Notes under the pieces: generated by a model
The model's database searches: none
What the model was told of the DNA's origin: nothing
Seen by the model: only the letters and a program-made list of their open reading frames with translations
Program-made: the position numbers and the translations under genes
Shown here: piece after piece, positions 43,773-52,501 of the stretch
Layout of the letters: the number at the start of each line of letters is the position of its first letter
How positions within the stretch are numbered: the stretch's first letter is position 1
Assembly: GCF_000015825.1 (NCBI RefSeq)
Contig: NC_009051.1
Coordinates: 1,172,695 to 1,236,694, forward strand
Length of the DNA stretch: 64,000 bases
DNA from: Methanoculleus marisnigri JR1
GTDB lineage: Archaea; Halobacteriota; Methanomicrobia; Methanomicrobiales; Methanoculleaceae
Reading direction: 5' to 3'

Positions 43773-44066
43773 TCAGATCCTGAATATCTGGGCGTGGGGG
43801 ACGTCGCCGATCATGATACACTCGTTCTCGGCGACGAGTCCCATGGCGACGGCGAGGGCTACGACGCGCCTGCCGATGATATTGGCGTTCTCCGCGCCCG
43901 CGAGCGCTCCCCGGACGTCCTCTTCGCCGGCACGCTCGGTGCCGTAAAAACCCCCGGTGATGCAGATCTCGACGTCTCCGTGTATCAGGGTGGCGTCCAT
44001 GAGCTCGGCGTCGCAGGCGGCCACCACTTCACCGGCGCCCGGTATGCGGTGCACTTTCAGGTACAT
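43773..44066 (-). CDS. DUF424 family protein
   Basis: 97 residues from the ATG at 44066, which gives the family start MYLKVHRIPGAGEVVAACD. A few extra residues upstream are possible but are not family-like. Contains ITGGFYGTERAGEEDV and the end NECIMIGDVPHAQIF. DUF424 occurs across archaea next to translation genes such as nmd3, and it is the immediate upstream neighbour here with a three-base gap. Confidence 0.88.
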   Translation of the reverse strand: MYLKVHRIPGAGEVVAACDAELMDATLIHGDVEICITGGFYGTERAGEEDVRGALAGAENANIIGRRVVALAVAMGLVAENECIMIGDVPHAQIFRI

Positions 44067-44110
44067 CACATACCGTTTGACGGGAGTCGTCAAAAAGGTG
44101 CGCAGTTCCG

Positions 44111-44941
44111 TTAAGGAAGCGCGATATCCACGCCGTAGGTGCGCGACGGCGTCTCTTGATGGATGCGCCAGGCGTCCTCTTCGGTGATGAGTCCCTCCTC
44201 GAAGTACCGGCGCGTGAACCGCGGCACCGACTTCGGCCCGATGACCGCGCCGGGCCGGGAGTTCTCGTCCATGTAGTCGCTCTCCATCGTGAACCGCCGG
44301 CCCGACCGGGCGAGCGCGGGGATCTCCTCGTGCCGCGCGATGAACGAGGGCATCAGGGGTGTGTCGGGCGTCGCGAAGTGCTTGACGACCTTCTCAACCG
44401 GGATACCGGCCCGCCGTGCCATCTCAACGACGTCGGTGCACGGCCCGCTCTCGGCGTGGAGCTGGACGGCGCAGCCGCAGTCGGCCCCGAGTTCGAGGGC
44501 GTGGAAGAGGACTGCGTTCGAGGCGGCAAGCACCTCCGGCGCGACCTCGTAGTGGGGCCGCCCGCTCTTGAGGGCGACGGCCTGTCCGCCCTCGACGTAG
44601 CGGGCGGCGAGGTCGAGCCCGGCCGTCATCACGCCGGCGGCCGCTTCAAGGCTCATCCGCGCCGTAAGCCGGCCTATCTCCGCGGGGTGGACGCCGAGGA
44701 CCGGGTAGACGACGAGTCCGGTCTCCCGGACCATCTCCGCCACCCGGAGCGTCGCTTCAAAGACCTCGCGGTAGTCTTCTCCGGTGGACGGCTCGACCGA
44801 AAGCGACCAGGAGGGTTTTGAGACCAGGAAGATGTGCGTCCCCCCGCTGCGGCGAAAGTCCTTCGCGGCCTCGATCCCCCGGCCGTTTACCGGGTCGATG
44901 TGGATATGGTCGTCAGTGATCGGTATCGCGGGTGGTTTCAT
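44111..44941 (-). CDS. TatD/COG1831-type metal-dependent hydrolase
   Basis: 276 residues with a TIM-barrel metal site. N-terminal DDHIHID (H-x-H) at about 10-16, PVLGVHPAEIGRLTA near 81, KSGRPHYEV near 126, AVQLHAESGP near 157, VVKHFATPDTPL near 189, and ESDYMDENSRPGAV near 222 giving the final acidic ligand. Substrate unknown. The start overlaps the mptD gene by 29 bases, so it is co-translated with it. Members occur next to methanopterin or tRNA genes. Confidence 0.88.
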   Translation of the reverse strand: MKPPAIPITDDHIHIDPVNGRGIEAAKDFRRSGGTHIFLVSKPSWSLSVEPSTGEDYREVFEATLRVAEMVRETGLVVYPVLGVHPAEIGRLTARMSLEAAAGVMTAGLDLAARYVEGGQAVALKSGRPHYEVAPEVLAASNAVLFHALELGADCGCAVQLHAESGPCTDVVEMARRAGIPVEKVVKHFATPDTPLMPSFIARHEEIPALARSGRRFTMESDYMDENSRPGAVIGPKSVPRFTRRYFEEGLITEEDAWRIHQETPSRTYGVDIALP

Positions 44942-45266
44942 GGAACTCGACGATCTCCATCATGGGGTAGTCGTCCTCGAGGCGCATCCGGGCGCGGCAG
45001 ACGGCCGTCCCGACCTCGGTCGTGATAGCGGCATCGAACATCTTCCCGGCAAGTTCCGAGTAGCCGAACCGGTTCGAGACCATCATATCGCGGTTCAGCC
45101 GGACGGTGATGCCGGTCACGTAGGGCTGCAGCCCGACGGCCTGCTCGATGGCGGCTTCGACGGCCGCGGCGGTCTCGCGGGCGATCGGCGTCCCGACGAA
45201 CTGGTGGTAGAGGGCGCCGAGTTTGATACCGGCTTCGAACGCCGCCCTCTCGCGGTCGGTGATCAT
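44913..45266 (-). CDS. mptD: Archaeal dihydroneopterin aldolase (methanopterin pathway)
   Basis: 117 residues, unlike bacterial FolB and matching the archaeal MptD family: FEAGIKLGALYHQFVGTPIA near 10, LQPYVTGITVRLNRDMM near 46, GYSELAGKMFDAAI near 70. It releases glycolaldehyde from 7,8-dihydroneopterin to give the pterin branch of tetrahydromethanopterin (or tetrahydrosarcinapterin). First gene of the ten-gene minus-strand run ending at 37481. Its ATG has no strong upstream site in view. Confidence 0.9.
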   Translation of the reverse strand: MITDRERAAFEAGIKLGALYHQFVGTPIARETAAAVEAAIEQAVGLQPYVTGITVRLNRDMMVSNRFGYSELAGKMFDAAITTEVGTAVCRARMRLEDDYPMMEIVEFHETTRDTDH

Positions 45267-45423
45267 GGTTAGTAGGTTTGTGGGTACGGGAGTAAGAAGG
45301 TGCGCCCCGCGATGGGGGAGCGCTGGTAACTGGTCTTCACGTGAGTTGATTGCGCAGGATAGTGATACAGTCTCACGCGAAGCCGCGAAGAACGGGAAAT
45401 CCAGTGTAGTTACCTGTAACTCC

Positions 45424-45515
45424 CTTCACACCTAACGTTGCTCGAACTTCGGTCCTTCGGTTCGTCGTTCTTCACACCTGACGGTGCTCAAGCTCGTTGC
45501 GCTCGCACTTCACGT
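45424..45515. repeat. Two imperfect 46-base repeats in the 45267-45587 gap
   Basis: cttcacacctaacgttgctcg at 45424 (shortened here) and cttcacacctgacggtgctc at 45470 start two units of about 46 bases, with arms rich in ttcggtccttcggttcg and gttgcgctcgcac. The gap between mptD and the HicB-like gene otherwise shows no gene. Likely copies of a genome-wide dispersed element. Confidence 0.55.
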
Positions 45516-45587
45516 GAGCCAGCGGGAGATGGAGAGATCCAGGAGAAGAGCGTGCAGCATGAACATGTCGTTGGTAACCACACGGCA

Positions 45588-45809
45588 TTAGATCTGGATG
45601 CCGACTTCGGTGACGAAGATCTCCCTAACATCGTTGTCCTCGAACGCCTCGTCTCCGAAGGTCTCGATGTGAAACTGTATGGCGGATCTCACCTCGCGAA
45701 GCGCCTCTTTGCAGGTGTCCCCCTCCGCGACGACGATATCCTTCAGACCCAGGGGATAGGCGACATAGCTGTCCGGGTGTTTCTCGACGATGATTTTCAA
45801 GGTCTTCAT
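45588..45809 (-). CDS. HicB-like antitoxin-type protein without partner
   Basis: 73 residues from the ATG at 45809 with ggagag upstream. HicB-like fold, starting MKTLKIIVEKHPDSYVAYPL, then GDTCKEALREVRSAIQFHIE, close to the HicB pattern in the true hicB at 47609. No HicA gene lies next to it, so it is a solitary member or an orphan antitoxin. A start 54 bases upstream would add a nonmatching leader. Confidence 0.75.
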   Translation of the reverse strand: MKTLKIIVEKHPDSYVAYPLGLKDIVVAEGDTCKEALREVRSAIQFHIETFGDEAFEDNDVREIFVTEVGIQI

Positions 45810-45963
45810 GGGCTTATCTCTCCTGCATTTGATCGGAGTAGAGGCGATCGGTCTGATATTCAACTCGTCTGGCGATATACTTTAGCCCGGTTTCTTCGCC
45901 GGCGAAGGTTGTTGATTCATCTTTCGTTTTCGGTATTGATGGTGCTTCTTCCTGTTGCCGGGT

Positions 45964-46404
45964 TCACACTCCCCGGCTCCAGGTTTTCCAGAAGAACACT
46001 CCGAGAATCAGCATGACGACGTAGCCCCCGGCGACGTAATAGGGATACTCCACGGCAACCCCGGAAACCTCCAGAGCCGCCAGCACGAGGAGCCAGAGGA
46101 GGAAACCCGAGGCCGAGGCGGCAAGCACCGTTCTGCCCAAAAGGCGTTCCGCTTCAGGCATCGTATCGCGGGCAAACAGGTGGTAGCCGAGGATGATGAA
46201 GACCGGCAGCATTCCGGCGTTAAGCCAGATCTGCACCATCTGCGGGAATTTGACTATGAATGCTCCCATGGCGTTCGGTTCCGCGAAGAACGTGAAGAGG
46301 ATCGCCATGAGCACGGCGATCCAGACGTAATACAGGAATACGCCGAAGAGCGCGCCCAGAACGCCCACGGTCCTGTCCGGCTTTTTCTCTGTTTCTGTGG
46401 TCAT
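45964..46404 (-). CDS. Four-helix membrane protein
   Basis: 146 residues with four hydrophobic segments (VLGALFGVFLYYVWIAVLMA, MLPVFIILGYHLF, ASASGFLLWLLVLAALEV, YYVAGGYVVMLILGVFFW). No named family. A decayed relative of its first half is at 47405-47527, so the family was once present twice here. Starts with an acidic-basic tail (MTTETEKKPDR) inside the cell. Confidence 0.7.
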   Translation of the reverse strand: MTTETEKKPDRTVGVLGALFGVFLYYVWIAVLMAILFTFFAEPNAMGAFIVKFPQMVQIWLNAGMLPVFIILGYHLFARDTMPEAERLLGRTVLAASASGFLLWLLVLAALEVSGVAVEYPYYVAGGYVVMLILGVFFWKTWSRGV

Positions 46405-46470
46405 TCCATGTTACCCTCTTCTCCGGTGTTCGGGCGGCGCGATTTGTTTCCTCTCTGTGATATCCGCCGA

Positions 46471-47067
46471 TTAACAGGCGATCGACCGCGCCACCCGGAC
46501 CAATTCGTCGCGGTCAAGCGACCCGCGCACGTAGTATGTAGCGTTCCCGGCCGCCGTCCAGGCGATCAGCCGTTCCGATTCGGTTTCGTAGATCCGCCCC
46601 CCATACCCCCTGATATCAACGGGTTTTGGTTCTCTGTTAACGATCTGATCGTTTGCGTAGGGGCTATACCCATAACTGCTCCAGGTGATTTCGAGCAGCG
46701 TCATATCGGTAGTCCACGATGCGTTCTGCATTGTGTCGTTGCGTGCGTAGCGCAGGGTCTCGCCGATCGTCGTGTAGTGGCCGTAGGACTCGTTCCAGAC
46801 AGTGGCTATCAGGAGGCCGTAGAGAGTATACTCCCCGGGGATGTATGACGGCGGGGAGAAACCCGTGTATTCGGCGGGGTCCTCCCATTCCTCGATCCTG
46901 ATGAAGGCTGAATCACGGAGTGATGGTGCATTATCGGGGGGGAGTTCGGTTGTGGCGTCCATTGTGGGTGGCGGCGTAATTCCTGCGGGATCGGTGGCCA
47001 CGGGCTCGATGCACCCCGCGGTGAGGAGAATAAACGAGAGTATTACCATGATATAGTGAGGCTTCAC
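46471..47067 (-). CDS. Lipoprotein of unknown function
   Basis: 198 residues from a GTG at 47067 that has a perfect ggagg eight bases upstream. Signal peptide ends in the lipobox ILLTAGC, so Cys18 or so is lipidated. The mature part begins with a Thr/Pro linker (TDPAGITPPPTMDATTELPP), then a globular domain of about 130 residues containing SYIPGEYTLYGLLIAT and YYVRGSLDRDELVRVA. No family recognised. A longer reading frame exists upstream of the GTG but lacks a ribosome site. Confidence 0.8.
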   Translation of the reverse strand: MKPHYIMVILSFILLTAGCIEPVATDPAGITPPPTMDATTELPPDNAPSLRDSAFIRIEEWEDPAEYTGFSPPSYIPGEYTLYGLLIATVWNESYGHYTTIGETLRYARNDTMQNASWTTDMTLLEITWSSYGYSPYANDQIVNREPKPVDIRGYGGRIYETESERLIAWTAAGNATYYVRGSLDRDELVRVARSIAC

Positions 47068-47404
47068 GTGATTTTTCCTCCTGTAACATCCCCGGAGGCA
47101 AACGAGGTTCAACCTTAAGCACATGGAATGCGAACCACGCTTTCGCCTGAGAGCAGTGGGGGGTTCATCCGGCCGTGGAGGGATGGGGTGAGCCTCCGCC
47201 GTTTTGCGAGCGCGTTCCGGGCATCCGCACAAGGAGATAGACCCGGGTCTATATAGCATTTCTCTCACAATCATCTACGCGTCCGGGGGCTGATTGCAAT
47301 AATGGGGTTTTTGATCCTGCTCTGGGGGGCCGGGGACAGGAGAGAGAGACCGTTCTCACGGCGAAGCAGATCATGCGGGGTACGCTATTCTCCGTCAACC
47401 AGGC
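47068..47404. other. Gene-free spacer
   Basis: No coding region, RNA gene or strong hairpin seen. The sequence from 47405 on holds the membrane-gene remnant described separately. AT-rich promoter-like sequence for hicB (attacaattaagtatac) appears around 47571-47587. Confidence 0.5.
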
Positions 47405-47527
47405 ACTCGTACGGCACCGCTGACCCGCCATTGGCGGCGATGTGACCGTGAGTGCCCCAATGGCTTTGATTCTGCGAAGAACCTGACCAGGATCGTCGTA
47501 AGCACGGCGAACCAGAGGTAGTTTGAT
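47405..47527 (-). pseudogene. Frameshifted remnant of the four-helix membrane protein family
   Basis: On the minus strand, YLWFAVLTTILVRFFAES matches YVWIAVLMAILFTFFAEP of the gene at 45964-46404. Then, after a frameshift, AIGALTVTSPPMA matches AMGAFIVKFPQMV of the same gene. A stop codon sits just upstream, so it is a dead piece of a duplicate of that gene, about 40 codons long. Confidence 0.6.
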
Positions 47528-47608
47528 CAGATCCGGCGGATTCAATCAATGCCGCGGAATGTCGTACGGTATTACAATTAAGTATACGCCTGCTGGATAG
47601 GTTAAGAT

Positions 47609-47812
47609 ATGAGACTGCGTGTAGTGCTCGAACCCAGTGAGGAAGGGGGATATACGGTCTATGTACCAAGCCTGCCCGGCTGTATCAGCGAAGGCGATAC
47701 GAGGGACGAAGCATTGGAAAACATCAGGGAAGCCATTGAGCTGTACCTTGAAACCGTTGAGGATGATCTCGTTTGTAGCGAAACAGCCGAACAGGTTGAG
47801 ATTGCCGTATGA
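47609..47812 (+). CDS. hicB: HicB-type antitoxin
   Basis: 67 residues, the classic HicB pattern: RVVLEPSEEGGYTVYVPSLP, then GCISEGDTRDEALENIREAI and a closing helix. Binds and blocks HicA, and usually binds its own promoter. Promoter-like AT-rich sequence precedes it. The stop overlaps the hicA start by four bases (ATGA). Note the order here is hicB then hicA, the reverse of the commonest order. Confidence 0.93.
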   Translation: MRLRVVLEPSEEGGYTVYVPSLPGCISEGDTRDEALENIREAIELYLETVEDDLVCSETAEQVEIAV

Positions 47813-48036
47813 GCAAGGTGCCTGTTCTTGATTACGACAGGATCGTCATCGCTCTTCAAAGAGACGGGTGGGTTGTCGTCCGCACGCGCGGCAGCCACAT
47901 TCGACTGCATAAGCATCTGCCGGCTAAAACACTGAAACTGACAGTCCCTATGCACAAACCGCTTAAGCGCTCAACACTTTCGCACATTTTAAAACAGGCC
48001 GATATGACGGTAGAAGATCTAAACAATCTCCTCTGA
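47809..48036 (+). CDS. hicA: HicA-type mRNA interferase toxin
   Basis: 75 residues, double-stranded-RNA-binding-like fold. Start VLDYDRIVIALQRDGWVVVR, then TRGSHIRLHKH with the catalytic His region, and LTVPMHKPLKRSTLSHILKQ. Partner of HicB above. The pair lies alone between the lipoprotein region and the mcm gene. Confidence 0.93.
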   Translation: MSKVPVLDYDRIVIALQRDGWVVVRTRGSHIRLHKHLPAKTLKLTVPMHKPLKRSTLSHILKQADMTVEDLNNLL

Positions 48037-48157
48037 GCCGGTGCATGTGAGCGTCAACTCCGGCGGGCTACGTTGACCGACATTCGATCTCCATGAGACC
48101 AGGTCTCCCTCCTGGGGAATCTGGGCTGCCCTTCGCGAAAAAGGGTACCTCCTCCCC

Positions 48158-51100
48158 CTACCCGATCAACTTCACCAGCCCGTGCCGGGGCTCGAGCACC
48201 TCGCCGCCCCGTTTCAGCTGCTCGAGGGTGTGCTCGATCTTGTCGCGGGAGAATCCCTGCTGCAGCAGGATCTCGATAACCTCGTCGACCCGTGCCTGGC
48301 CGCCGGAGTCGCCGGAGACGTTCCGGATAGCCTCCTTGACCGACCGGATGATGTCGCGCTGCGACTTCGTGACCCCGGTCACGAGTTTGTCGATGTCGAA
48401 ACTCCCGCTCTCGGCGTCGTAGGCGACCTGCCGGAGACAGGCGTCGACGATCTTCAGGATCCGGTCGGTATCCTCCGTATCGACGGTGTTCGAGAGCCGC
48501 ATCCGTGCGCTCGCCTCTGCAAGCCGCACCAGCGCCTCGAGCTGCCGTGCGGTGACCGGGACGGGCTTGTTCCCGCTCGCGAGGTTCCGCAGGCGCATAT
48601 AGTAGGCGATCAGCGCCTCCTTTGCCCCGTCGGAGAGGATGGGGAAGCACGTCCGTTTCGCGTAGGCGATGTACTTCCGCAGAAGCGTCGGGTCGATGTC
48701 GGGGATGACCGGCGCAAGCGCCCGCTCGATGTACGCGTCGTCGACGTCCGGCAGCGGCTCGTACTCGTGCTGCTTGATCAGCTCGCCCACGCTGTGGGTC
48801 TTGATGATGTGCTGCGCAATCGCCCCGTCCCGCTGAACCTCCGGCTGATCGGTCATCACGAAGATGAGGTCGAACCGGGAGAGGAGCGACGGCGGCATGT
48901 TGATCTGCTCGCCGATCGGGACGAACTGGTCGAACCGCCCGAGCTTCGGGTTCGCCGCGCCGAGGAGGGCGCACCGGGACTTCAGGGTCGCGGTGATGCC
49001 GGCTTTTGCGACCGAGATCGAGTTGCCGCACCAGACCGGGATGCCGCTTCGCCGGACGTAGAGGGTGTGATTCGGGACCTCGAGGCAGTAGATCGTGCCC
49101 TTATACGGCCGCTTCTCGATATGCTGCTTTCCGTTTGTGTTGATGTTCGGCTCGTTCTGGCCGTCGCGGATGAAGGTCACCTGGAAGATGTCGTGGGTCG
49201 CCGTCGAGGTCCCGCCCCGCGGGTTTGCGGCGACGGTTCCTGCCTCCCGCCTGAGGTAGACGTTCCCTGACAATCCCTTCTTCAGCAGGAGCTCGGTGAC
49301 GTCGTCGGCCAGTCTCCTCGACGAGGTGGTGTATATCGAGACCCCGGTCGTCTTGTTGATGTAGCCGTCCCCGAGCATGAGCGCGTCGAGGAGTATCCCG
49401 ATCTGCTCCGGGGGGAGGCTCTTCGCGTAGTCGGGGACGTACTTCTCGTGACATTTGCCGAACGGTGCGAGGTGTTCGGCAAGCTGCTTTGCGTTGATCG
49501 AGAAGTTCTTGCCGTCATAGGAGAAGCGGAACGGCAGTCGTTCGAGGCACTGCCGGATCGTTTCGGCAGACTCCGGGTTCGTCTGCGATATGATCACGCG
49601 ATAAGGAACCCCGGTCTGGTGGTGCCGCTGAACCGACCCCTCGGAGAGGAAGTAGCCCAGGAACTCAAGCCAGTCGTCCATCCCGACCGTGATGGGGTCG
49701 GTGAGTTTCCCTTCGGCGTTCTGGTTCGCGAACTTGACGACGGGCGGTATCCAATGGGTCTCGTGTCGCTCCCCTGTCCATGCGGCGTTCTTCTTGAACC
49801 GCATCCGCTTGTGGATGGGGAGTTCGTCCATGCGGATGAGCCGGAACCCTTCCCACTCGTCGGCACGCCGATTCAGGTTGACGTACATCCGGTGGTTCGG
49901 CGTGACCGCGAGGTCGACCTGCCGCGACTTGACATAGTACATCTCTCCGTCATACTCCGATGCCACGAAGTTGGACGGGGGTGCGTACTCGAGCCTGCCA
50001 TCGGCAGAGAGTGTCGCGACACGGTCATCCGCGGTCACGTCGCGGAAGAGCTTCCACCCGCTCTCCGTGAGGACCTCGGTCTCGTCGTCGTAGCACTGCT
50101 GCTCCATTGCCTCGTGCAGCGCGCTCCGGTCCTCTTTCTGCATCTTGTCCATCTCATCGACGGCGGCGATCCCCATATCCGCGAGGACCAGCGCACCGGC
50201 CTCGAGCGTCCACCGCCCGTCGCCGAACTCGTCCTTGACCGCCGTTGCCGTCAACCCGGCGGAGGTCGACGACTTGCCGCTCGTGTAGATCCCGCGGGGC
50301 GAGAGTTTCACGACGTAGCGCAGGATCTGACTCTTTGCGATACCCGGGTCGCCGACCAGCAGGACGTGGACGTCGCCGCGGAGACGGGAGCCGTCCGGCA
50401 TATCTTTCGCGATACCGCCGAAGAGCTGGAGCGCGATCGCCTCCTTCACGTCGTCGGTACCGTAGATCGTCGGCGCGATCGACCGGGCGATCTTCTTGTA
50501 GACCATGGGGTCGCGGGCGAGCGCCATGATATTCGCCTCGTCCTCCTCGGAGATCGAGACCTCCTCGAACTCCTTCTCGGCGACCTCGATGGAGTTGCAC
50601 TCCAGGTAGATGTCAAAGAGCGTGCTCTTCTGGCCGTAGTTGACCCTCTGCACCGACCGGAGGATGCCGTTCACCACCACCCGGTCGCCCGGCGAGACCA
50701 TGCCGGTCAGGTCGTCGGTGACGTCGATATCGAGCGTCTGGGGCTGCTCGCCGCCCCGGAGGCCTTCCGGGGACTCCTGGATCCGGAGTTTCTGGGCGTC
50801 GACGAACCGGCACCGGTTCATCACCAGGTCGAGACGGGTCTTCCTCTCGCAGTTCGGGCAGAAATCGGGCTCGTCGAACCGCCCGTAACCCTGCGGAACC
50901 GGGTCGGTGTTCTTGTTGCAGGTGCGGCACCGGAAGACCGCGCTGACGATCCTGGGGCGCACCTCGGTGGTCTTTCGGAGGATCCCCTCGAGGCTGACGA
51001 AGGTGTTGATCTGGTCGGCCCGGATGTCGCGGACGTTCGTCTTCTGCGGCAGGTTCGTGAACCGGATGTTGACCAGGTCGGGGTCCTGGCCGTCCTTCAG

Positions 51101-51337
51101 CTTGAGGAGTTTGTTCTGGACGATCGCGTCCCGGATATCCCCGAGAACCTTTCCGGGGCTCCTCAGGAGCTCGAACGCGAGTTTGTTATTCAGGATCTTG
51201 CGGTAATCGATGAGGAGCGAATGGTTGTGGGGGTACTCGCGGGAGAGTTCGGCAAGCTCGCGCTTGTACTGCTTCTTCAGGAACTTCGTCCACTCACCGA
51301 CGTTGTCGGTAACTTCGACGGTTATCTCTTCAGTCAA
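48158..51337 (-). CDS. mcm: MCM replicative helicase, interrupted by an intein
   Basis: 1059 residues before splicing, about 701 after. N-terminal zinc motif (CRTC near 137, CPNC near 160), Walker A GDPGIAKS (about 329-336), Walker B LADMGIAAVDEMDKM (D394, E395), the arginine finger LSRFDLIF, and a C-terminal winged-helix region. The intein (49022-50095) splits HEAMEQQ from SISVAKAGI, the conserved MCM segment just after Walker B. The MCM hexamer unwinds DNA at the fork. Starts 11 bases after the rfcS stop, so the two form an operon. Confidence 0.96.
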   Translation of the reverse strand: MTEEITVEVTDNVGEWTKFLKKQYKRELAELSREYPHNHSLLIDYRKILNNKLAFELLRSPGKVLGDIRDAIVQNKLLKLKDGQDPDLVNIRFTNLPQKTNVRDIRADQINTFVSLEGILRKTTEVRPRIVSAVFRCRTCNKNTDPVPQGYGRFDEPDFCPNCERKTRLDLVMNRCRFVDAQKLRIQESPEGLRGGEQPQTLDIDVTDDLTGMVSPGDRVVVNGILRSVQRVNYGQKSTLFDIYLECNSIEVAEKEFEEVSISEEDEANIMALARDPMVYKKIARSIAPTIYGTDDVKEAIALQLFGGIAKDMPDGSRLRGDVHVLLVGDPGIAKSQILRYVVKLSPRGIYTSGKSSTSAGLTATAVKDEFGDGRWTLEAGALVLADMGIAAVDEMDKMQKEDRSALHEAMEQQCYDDETEVLTESGWKLFRDVTADDRVATLSADGRLEYAPPSNFVASEYDGEMYYVKSRQVDLAVTPNHRMYVNLNRRADEWEGFRLIRMDELPIHKRMRFKKNAAWTGERHETHWIPPVVKFANQNAEGKLTDPITVGMDDWLEFLGYFLSEGSVQRHHQTGVPYRVIISQTNPESAETIRQCLERLPFRFSYDGKNFSINAKQLAEHLAPFGKCHEKYVPDYAKSLPPEQIGILLDALMLGDGYINKTTGVSIYTTSSRRLADDVTELLLKKGLSGNVYLRREAGTVAANPRGGTSTATHDIFQVTFIRDGQNEPNINTNGKQHIEKRPYKGTIYCLEVPNHTLYVRRSGIPVWCGNSISVAKAGITATLKSRCALLGAANPKLGRFDQFVPIGEQINMPPSLLSRFDLIFVMTDQPEVQRDGAIAQHIIKTHSVGELIKQHEYEPLPDVDDAYIERALAPVIPDIDPTLLRKYIAYAKRTCFPILSDGAKEALIAYYMRLRNLASGNKPVPVTARQLEALVRLAEASARMRLSNTVDTEDTDRILKIVDACLRQVAYDAESGSFDIDKLVTGVTKSQRDIIRSVKEAIRNVSGDSGGQARVDEVIEILLQQGFSRDKIEHTLEQLKRGGEVLEPRHGLVKLIG
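49022..50095 (-). mobile_element. MCM intein (358 residues) with LAGLIDADG-type endonuclease
   Basis: Residues 415-772 of the mcm product. Cys1 (CYDDETEVLT) follows EQQ, the B-block-like TPNHRMYVN is near 480, LAGLIDADG motif 1 is LGYFLSEGS (about 560) and motif 2 is LDALMLGDG (about 650). The intein ends IPVWCGN followed by extein Ser773. Both endonuclease motifs keep an acidic residue (E or D) at the catalytic position, so homing activity is possible. The penultimate residue is Gly rather than the common His, a known but rare variant. Confidence 0.93.
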
Positions 51338-51347
51338 GACAGAATCC

Positions 51348-52322
51348 TCAGCGGTGCTGCTCTGCGGCGAGGACGAACCGTGCGAGCAGCGCCTCCATCT
51401 GGATATCGCTGCTCGCCCCTTCCGAGAGGCGGAAATCGGTCTCGCCGAGGGCGTCGATCAGTTTCACTTTGAGCGTCCGGTCGATATCGCGCTGGACCAG
51501 CGCCCGGTAGCACTGGTTGATCAGCTCGTTCGGGGCGATGCCCCGGACATGGGTCAGTTCCAGGAGCGCCTGCTCCGCCTCGTCGAACCTCCCCCCTATC
51601 GAGAGGTCGAGGAGTTCGTCGATCTCCTCCGGGCGGGCGGTCGCGGTGATCTCGAAGATAGTCTCCTCGTCGATATCCGTCCTGAGGATGGCGGCACCCT
51701 GCAGGGCGTTGATCGCCTTCCTCATGTCCCCCGAGGCGACGTAGACGATGGCATCGAGCGCCCCCTCCGTGACCGTGAGCCCTTCGGCCGCGGCGATCCT
51801 CCGGGTCTCCTCGATGACCGCTTCCCGGTCAAGCGGCCTGAACCGGTAGATGGCGCACCGGCTCTGGATGGGATCGATGATCTTCGATGAGTAGTTGCAC
51901 GAGAGGATGAACCGGCAGGTGCGGGCGTAGGTCTCCATCGTCCGCCGGAGAGCCGCCTGCGCGTCCGTCGTCAGCGCGTCCGCTTCGTCGAGGAAGAGGA
52001 TCTTGAACGTCGCCCCGGCAAGCGGCGACGTCCGGGCGAACTCCTTGATCTGGTTTCTGACAACGTCGATACCCCGCTCGTCGGAGGCGTTCATCTCCCG
52101 GAAGTTCGTCTGCCAGGAGTCGCCGAAGAACTCCCGGGCGAGCGCCACGGCGGCGGTGGTCTTCCCGATCCCCGCGCTGCCCGTGAAGAGGAGGTGCGGC
52201 AGGTTGCCGGTCTTCACGTAGGACTGGAGGCGCACCACGATATCCTTCTGTCCGACCATCTCGTCGAGTCTTCTGGGCCGATACTTCTCTATCCAGATGG
52301 TGTGGTTGCCGTCCATTTGCAT
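51348..52322 (-). CDS. rfcS: Replication factor C small subunit
   Basis: 324 residues, canonical archaeal RFC small subunit: [15 protein letters not shown] at the start, Walker [13 protein letters not shown] (about 47-58), Walker [11 protein letters not shown] (about 113), sensor/arginine motif QSRCAIYRF and a collar domain. With a large subunit elsewhere it loads PCNA. Heads the rfcS-mcm operon. The upstream gap to 52502 is shared with a divergent RPA-associated gene and contains an inverted repeat (aaggatc/gatcctt) near 52350-52377. Confidence 0.95.
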   Translation of the reverse strand: MQMDGNHTIWIEKYRPRRLDEMVGQKDIVVRLQSYVKTGNLPHLLFTGSAGIGKTTAAVALAREFFGDSWQTNFREMNASDERGIDVVRNQIKEFARTSPLAGATFKILFLDEADALTTDAQAALRRTMETYARTCRFILSCNYSSKIIDPIQSRCAIYRFRPLDREAVIEETRRIAAAEGLTVTEGALDAIVYVASGDMRKAINALQGAAILRTDIDEETIFEITATARPEEIDELLDLSIGGRFDEAEQALLELTHVRGIAPNELINQCYRALVQRDIDRTLKVKLIDALGETDFRLSEGASSDIQMEALLARFVLAAEQHR

Positions 52323-52501
52323 AGGTGTTGGTGCTCGTCCATCGTAAAAGGATCGTCATCCGTTCCGGTGATCCTTTTTAGAGGATTGAGGGTGAACAGA
52401 TACGTACGGATACGTATGGAAATACCGGGAGTTCGCGTGGAGATCCGGCCGGGTCTCCCACCCCGGCATATCCGCACCCCATTCCTCGAACGGACGGATT
52501 T

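Noticed and set aside
44156-44821. 221-codon plus-strand frame antisense to the COG1831 gene
   Set aside because: Antisense to a clearly recognised enzyme, no conserved motif.
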